DNA of 8,435 bases from an archaeon. Its GTDB lineage: Archaea > Thermoproteota > Nitrososphaeria_A > Caldarchaeales > Wolframiiraptoraceae. Shown one piece after another: positions 5,650-8,435 of the stretch (positions are counted from its first letter, which is position 1; each line of letters starts with the position of its first letter). The position numbers and the translations under genes were made by a program. The notes below the pieces were generated by a model that saw only the letters and a list, made by a program, of their open reading frames with translations, searched no databases and was not told where the DNA came from. The stretch covers positions 1 through 8,435 of the forward strand of contig JAPDJZ010000152.1 in NCBI GenBank assembly GCA_029258815.1, written 5' to 3'.

Positions 5650-6746
5650 TCCCGAGGAAGAAGATCCTAGGGGTCTTATCGACCTACGACGAGTCGGATC
5701 TCAAGATCGCGACGATCTGCTCCCACTCGGCTCTTCAAATCTTTCACGGCGCGAGGCTTGAGGGGTTCGGAACCCTGGGGATAGCGCTTAGGCGGAACAG
5801 GCCATACTACGAAAGCTTTCCGAGGGCGAGCCCGGAAATGGTCCTCGAGGTCGAGAGTTATCGAGACGTCTTGAGAAGGGATTTCCAAGAGAAGCTGATC
5901 TCCGAGAACGCCCTGATAATCCCGCACGGCTCCTTCGTCGAATACGTCGGAGGCGAGAGCATTCTGGAATACTTCGCGGTCCCCATGTTCGGCAATAGGC
6001 TAACCCTATACTGGGAGGGTGATAGGGAGAGGCAGAGGAGGTGGCTCACGGAGGCAGGCGTCAAGGCTCCGAGGCGCTACAGCTCCCCGAGCGAGATAGA
6101 TCGAACGGTCATCGTCAAGCTTCATGGGGCGAAGGGCGGCCGGGGATACTTCAAGGCGTCGAATCCGGGGGAATTCGAGGAGAAGCTTAGAGAGCTCAGA
6201 TCTAGAGGTTCGGCCGGGGAGTTTGATGAGGTATTGATCGAGGAGTTCGTCCCGGGCGTGAGGTATTACCCCCACTTCTTCATCACGCCCCTCGAAAGCC
6301 CCAACCTCCCGAACCTATCCTATGGCAGGATCGAGCTCCTCGGGATCGATAGGAGGCTTGAGGTGGTGGATGAGATTCATCGAGGCTTACCGGAAATCGT
6401 TGAGGATTACCTAGACTATACGGTTACCGGGAACATCCCCGTCGTGGTTAGGGAGAAGTTCGTGGTCGACCTACTCGACGCCGCCGCGAGGATAGCCTCG
6501 GCATCCCGGAAGCTCTTCGACCCGGGATTGATAGGCCCCTTCTGCCTCGAGACCATCTACCACCCGGAGCGGGGCTTCACGGTGTTTGAGATCTCGGCTA
6601 GGATCGTCGCGGGAACGAACCTCTACCCCCTCGGATCGCCTTATTCCGCATACTACTACGACGAGCCCGTGTCGATGGGCAGGAGGATAGCGAAGGAGAT
6701 TAGGAAGGCGATGAAGCTCGGGGCGCTGGATAAGCTCATCTACTAG
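5646..6746 (+). CDS. purP: FAICAR synthetase PurP (formate-dependent), canonical copy
   Basis: This 366-residue ATP-grasp ligase is predicted to make FAICAR from AICAR, formate and ATP, the archaeal replacement for the transformylase half of PurH. It keeps CSHSAL (25-30) near the nucleotide substrate site, VPMFGNR (112-118), PSEIDR (148-153), the ATP-grasp lysine K158 followed by the intact GGRGYF loop (164-169), IEEFVPG (198-204), IELLGIDRR (229-237), TGNIPVVVRE (261-270), LIGPFCLE (295-302), and the metal-binding FEISARIVAGTN (314-325). Length matches known PurP. One odd feature is a small proline-rich insertion at about 216-227 before the RIELLG strand. The ATG sits in an ATGA overlap with the preceding paralog, with GGAGG at 5631-5635, so the two are translated together. 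The TAG at 6744-6746 touches the end of the convergent pdxT remnant. It appears to be the catalytically complete member of the pair. Confidence 0.92.
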   Translation: MIPRKKILGVLSTYDESDLKIATICSHSALQIFHGARLEGFGTLGIALRRNRPYYESFPRASPEMVLEVESYRDVLRRDFQEKLISENALIIPHGSFVEYVGGESILEYFAVPMFGNRLTLYWEGDRERQRRWLTEAGVKAPRRYSSPSEIDRTVIVKLHGAKGGRGYFKASNPGEFEEKLRELRSRGSAGEFDEVLIEEFVPGVRYYPHFFITPLESPNLPNLSYGRIELLGIDRRLEVVDEIHRGLPEIVEDYLDYTVTGNIPVVVREKFVVDLLDAAARIASASRKLFDPGLIGPFCLETIYHPERGFTVFEISARIVAGTNLYPLGSPYSAYYYDEPVSMGRRIAKEIRKAMKLGALDKLIY

Positions 6747-6941
6747 CGGATCTTCCCGATGAATTATTCGTGAACCCTCGCATCATCCGCCAGCTCCGGT
6801 GAAACGCCGATCCGATTAGATTTCCCTTCTCCGCCTAACCCAGACAACCTCTCCTCTCATTCCTAAGCTCTCTAGGGCTTTCCGGGTTGAGGAGATGTGC
6901 TCGAATACCGCGCCCTGAACCCCGACCACGCCTATCCTCAT
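6743..6941 (-). pseudogene. pdxT: Broken pdxT, glutaminase subunit of PLP synthase
   Basis: PdxT normally is a protein of about 190-200 residues that releases ammonia from glutamine for PdxS. Here an intact start, ATG at 6941-6939 overlapping the pdxS TGA (ATGA), begins MRIGVVGVQGAVFEHI and continues to EVVWVRRRREI. This matches the PdxT N-terminus, but a TAA ends the frame at 6818-6816 after 41 codons. The nucleophile segment (GGEST region, then the catalytic cysteine) is absent. One base later, in another frame, 6814-6743 reads RIGVSPELADDARVHE, a stop, then FIGKIR and a terminal stop. This resembles the PdxT C-terminus (FHPELTDDxRVHxYF), with the catalytic histidine position reading serine and the tyrosine codon changed to TAA. 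The simplest reading is one internal deletion of roughly 130 codons with a frame change, plus point decay. The gene cannot make an active glutaminase. Confidence 0.85.
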
Positions 6942-7945
6942 AGACCCCTTTCTTCCATCCTAACCGCCAGCTTCTCTATCTCCAGTCCGCGCATGGGCTC
7001 CCCTAGATCCCTGCTTACCTCGGCCAGAACCTCCGGCTCGTCGTAGTGGTTCACGGCCTCGACTATCGCCTTCGCCATCTTCTCCGGCTTCGAGCTTTTG
7101 AAGATCCCGCTTCCAACGAAGACGCCGTCCATCCCCATCTGCATCATCAAGGCCGCGTCCGCCGGGGTCGCGACGCCGCCCGCCGCGAAGTTCACTACCG
7201 GAAGCCGTTGAAGCCTCCTAATCTCGAGGAGTATTTTGTAGATCCCCTCGACTATCTCCTCGTAGGTGTATTCCTCGTAGACCGGCTCATTCCTCAGGAT
7301 TTCTCTCGGAAGACCGCTAACCTCCTTGACGTCGAAGGCTAGTCTCAGGTAGGGCTTCGAGAACTCCTCGGCCACCCGGTAGATCTGCTCGTCGGTCAGG
7401 TGCTTGAGCAGCCGGATATTGTGGCTTACGAGCCTAACGTGCTTAACCGCCTCGACTATGTTCCCGGTTCCAGCCTCGCCCTTAGTCCTTATCATGGCGG
7501 CGCCCTCCCAGATCCTCCTAACGGCCTCCCCGAGATTTCTCGCCCCGCAGACGAAGGGAACGTTAAACTTCCGCTTATCGATGTGAAAGTATGTGTCGGC
7601 CGGCGTTAATACCTCGCTTTCGTCGACCATATCCACTCCGAGGGCCTCCAGAGCGCGGGCCTCGGCGTAGTGGCCTATCCTAGCCTTAGCCATGACCGGG
7701 ATCGTAACCGCGTCCATGATCTCCCTAATCTTCTTCGGATCGGCCATTCGGGCGACTCCTCCAGCCTTCCTGATGTCGGCCGGAACCCTTTCTAGGGCCA
7801 TGACCGCGACCGCGCCGGCCTCCTCGGCGATCAGCGCCTGCTCAGCAGTCGTAACATCCATTATAACTCCGCCCTTAACCATCTTTGCGAATCCCCGCTT
7901 CAGCCTCTCGGTCCCCTTCTCCTCGATTACCTTGAGAAGCTCCAT
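6938..7945 (-). CDS. pdxS: Pyridoxal 5'-phosphate synthase subunit PdxS
   Basis: This 335-residue TIM-barrel synthase makes PLP directly from ribose 5-phosphate, glyceraldehyde 3-phosphate and ammonia, usually as a dodecamer with PdxT bound to each subunit. Recognisable parts are VIMDVTTAEQALIAEEAGA (27-45, with the conserved D30), MAKARIGH (85-92) with K87 as the Schiff-base lysine, RTKGEAGTGN (153-162) with the second catalytic lysine K155, and the phosphate-binding FAAGGVATPADAALMM (253-268) and VFVGSGIF (275-282). The sequence is complete and shows no decay. The segment at about 180-245 is longer than in bacterial enzymes, as is usual for archaeal PdxS. The ATG at 7945 is preceded by a weak GGAAGG, and a CTTTATAC box is centred about 33 bases upstream. 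The downstream gene of the operon, pdxT, is broken, so the ammonia source must be free ammonium or a PdxT encoded elsewhere. Confidence 0.96.
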   Translation of the reverse strand: MELLKVIEEKGTERLKRGFAKMVKGGVIMDVTTAEQALIAEEAGAVAVMALERVPADIRKAGGVARMADPKKIREIMDAVTIPVMAKARIGHYAEARALEALGVDMVDESEVLTPADTYFHIDKRKFNVPFVCGARNLGEAVRRIWEGAAMIRTKGEAGTGNIVEAVKHVRLVSHNIRLLKHLTDEQIYRVAEEFSKPYLRLAFDVKEVSGLPREILRNEPVYEEYTYEEIVEGIYKILLEIRRLQRLPVVNFAAGGVATPADAALMMQMGMDGVFVGSGIFKSSKPEKMAKAIVEAVNHYDEPEVLAEVSRDLGEPMRGLEIEKLAVRMEERGL

Positions 7946-7973
7946 GATCCTTCCACAAGGAGGAGGGGCTAGG

Positions 7974-7981
7974 GTATAAAG
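7974..7981 (-). promoter_or_regulatory. TATA-like box of pdxS
   Basis: CTTTATAC on the minus strand is centred 32-33 bases before the pdxS ATG. This indicates that pdxS has its own promoter rather than depending on the aIF5A transcript. The layout resembles those before the left-edge and SMC-like genes. Confidence 0.5.
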
Positions 7982-7995
7982 ATTTCAGGCCATTT

Positions 7996-8094
7996 GGGGA
8001 TGGGAGCCGAAACGCGTCCAAGCGGCGGAAGAGACCTCGGCCACGGCATCCCCTTACTGGGATTACCTCCTAGTCTCACAGCCTTCGGCATCCC
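7996..8094 (-). other. Noncoding stretch with long-range complementary repeats
   Basis: The 237 bases between pdxS and aIF5A hold no convincing gene. Within them, a plus-strand GGGATG-GGAG-CCGAA (7997-8011) can pair with TTCGGCATCCC (8084-8094) through 11 pairs with a four-base bulge. A second copy of CGGCATCCC at 8044-8052 could compete for the same partner. On the minus strand this lies between the aIF5A stop and the pdxS promoter. It might be a structured 3' UTR or a small RNA. No tRNA T-loop, C/D boxes or other known signature was found. Confidence 0.25.
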
Positions 8095-8182
8095 GATTTT
8101 AGCCTCGGGAGGGCGGATGATAGCGGGCTGGCGGGTGGATTGGGAGGCGTCGGAGGAAGCGGTCGAGGAGCGGGATTCCTCC

Positions 8183-8435
8183 TTAACCGGGCTTCGCGCT
8201 AACTATCATGCATCTGCCCATGATCCTCCAATACTCGACCGAGGCCCCGGGCTCGAGTTTTCCGCGAAGCTTCTCGTCCTGCGGTAGGGGCATCTCGACT
8301 ATCTCGTAGGTCTCGTTATCCATTACGCTGACCGTGTCGCCGATGGAGACGACTTGGCCGCTTCGCTTCTCGATTATCGGGACCTCGACCCTGCTATCGG
8401 CCGGGCCGACCATGGTCCGCTTCACGTTATCGAAG
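8183..8435 (-). CDS. eif5a: Translation factor aIF5A, C-terminal part, cut by the right edge
   Basis: The visible 83 residues are the C-terminal part of aIF5A, the archaeal homologue of eIF5A/EF-P that relieves ribosome stalling, for example at proline runs. The frame reads FDNVKRTMVGPADSRVEVPI at the edge and continues through the OB-fold, IEKRSGQVVSIGDTVSVMDN, ETYEIVEMPLP and VEYWRIMGRCMIV, all strongly family-like. The N-terminal domain and the hypusine-modified lysine lie outside the window, so modification cannot be judged. The GTG at 8425 is internal, not a start, because family sequence continues upstream of it to the edge. The TAA is followed by a short GAGGA/TCCTC inverted repeat (8165-8169, 8177-8181) that might help end transcription, without a clear T-run. 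Confidence 0.93.
   Translation of the reverse strand, partial: FDNVKRTMVGPADSRVEVPIIEKRSGQVVSIGDTVSVMDNETYEIVEMPLPQDEKLRGKLEPGASVEYWRIMGRCMIVSAKPG

Noticed and set aside
7969..8091. A 40-codon minus-strand frame between aIF5A and pdxS (MPKAVRLGGN...).
   Set aside because: It is short, proline-rich, lacks any family resemblance, and its end runs through the pdxS TATA-like box; better explained as chance within noncoding DNA.
7997..8094. Possible tRNA, because GTCCAAGCGG resembles a Leu/Ser D-arm and the ends can pair.
   Set aside because: There is no T-loop sequence on either strand, no plausible anticodon arm, and the end pairing needs a four-base bulge.
7994..8287. A plus-strand frame of 97 codons over the aIF5A-pdxS gap.
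   Set aside because: Its second half is antisense to aIF5A and its first half covers the pdxS promoter region; no promoter or recognisable product.

Overview
The window is archaeal, most likely from a thermophilic member of the Thermoproteota or a nearby lineage. The gene set supports this: a Nob1 ribosomal endonuclease, an archaemetzincin, a formate-dependent PurP pair in place of bacterial PurH, the C-terminus of aIF5A, and a short SMC-family ATPase of Smc5/6 type. AT-rich TATA-like boxes stand out from a GC-rich background about 33-41 bases before several starts. Arginine is mostly AGG/AGA, genes are tightly packed, and many neighbours overlap by 4-8 bases. No tRNA, rRNA, CRISPR array, insertion sequence or phage gene is visible, so this looks like ordinary chromosome with local novelties.

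Layout. At the left edge lies the 5' end of an unidentified minus-strand gene (1-63). Next, also on the minus strand, is a 582-593 residue Smc5/6-like ATPase (212-1960, or to 1993). An unrecognised plus-strand gene (about 2164-2583) diverges from it across a small intergenic region. Positions 2563-4386 hold a tightly overlapping minus-strand operon, transcribed in the order NAD kinase, nob1, amzA. Divergent from NAD kinase is a plus-strand pair of PurP-family ATP-grasp genes (4510-5649 and 5646-6746) joined by an ATGA overlap. Converging on them from the right is a minus-strand vitamin B6 operon: pdxS (6938-7945) followed by a broken pdxT (6743-6941). The end of aIF5A (minus, 8183 to the right edge) lies upstream of pdxS, separated by 237 bases of mostly noncoding DNA.

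How the genes work together. PurP2 retains the PurP family motifs and probably makes FAICAR from AICAR, formate and ATP. Its partner PurP1 has lost the glycine-rich ATP-grasp loop and has an altered C-terminal metal-binding motif, so it may be a partner subunit or a new activity. PdxS would make pyridoxal phosphate, but the local glutaminase gene is reduced to its first 41 codons plus a C-terminal scrap that lacks the catalytic histidine and carries a stop. PdxS therefore either uses free ammonia or depends on a PdxT encoded elsewhere. NAD kinase, Nob1 and AmzA are probably co-expressed.

The most rewarding items are the collapsed pdxT, the divergent PurP paralog with a perfect hairpin abutting its start codon, a duplicated promoter layout that decides the start of the SMC-like gene, and the pairing of that ATPase with an unknown divergent gene. 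I did not find convincing evidence for a wholly new multi-gene system.
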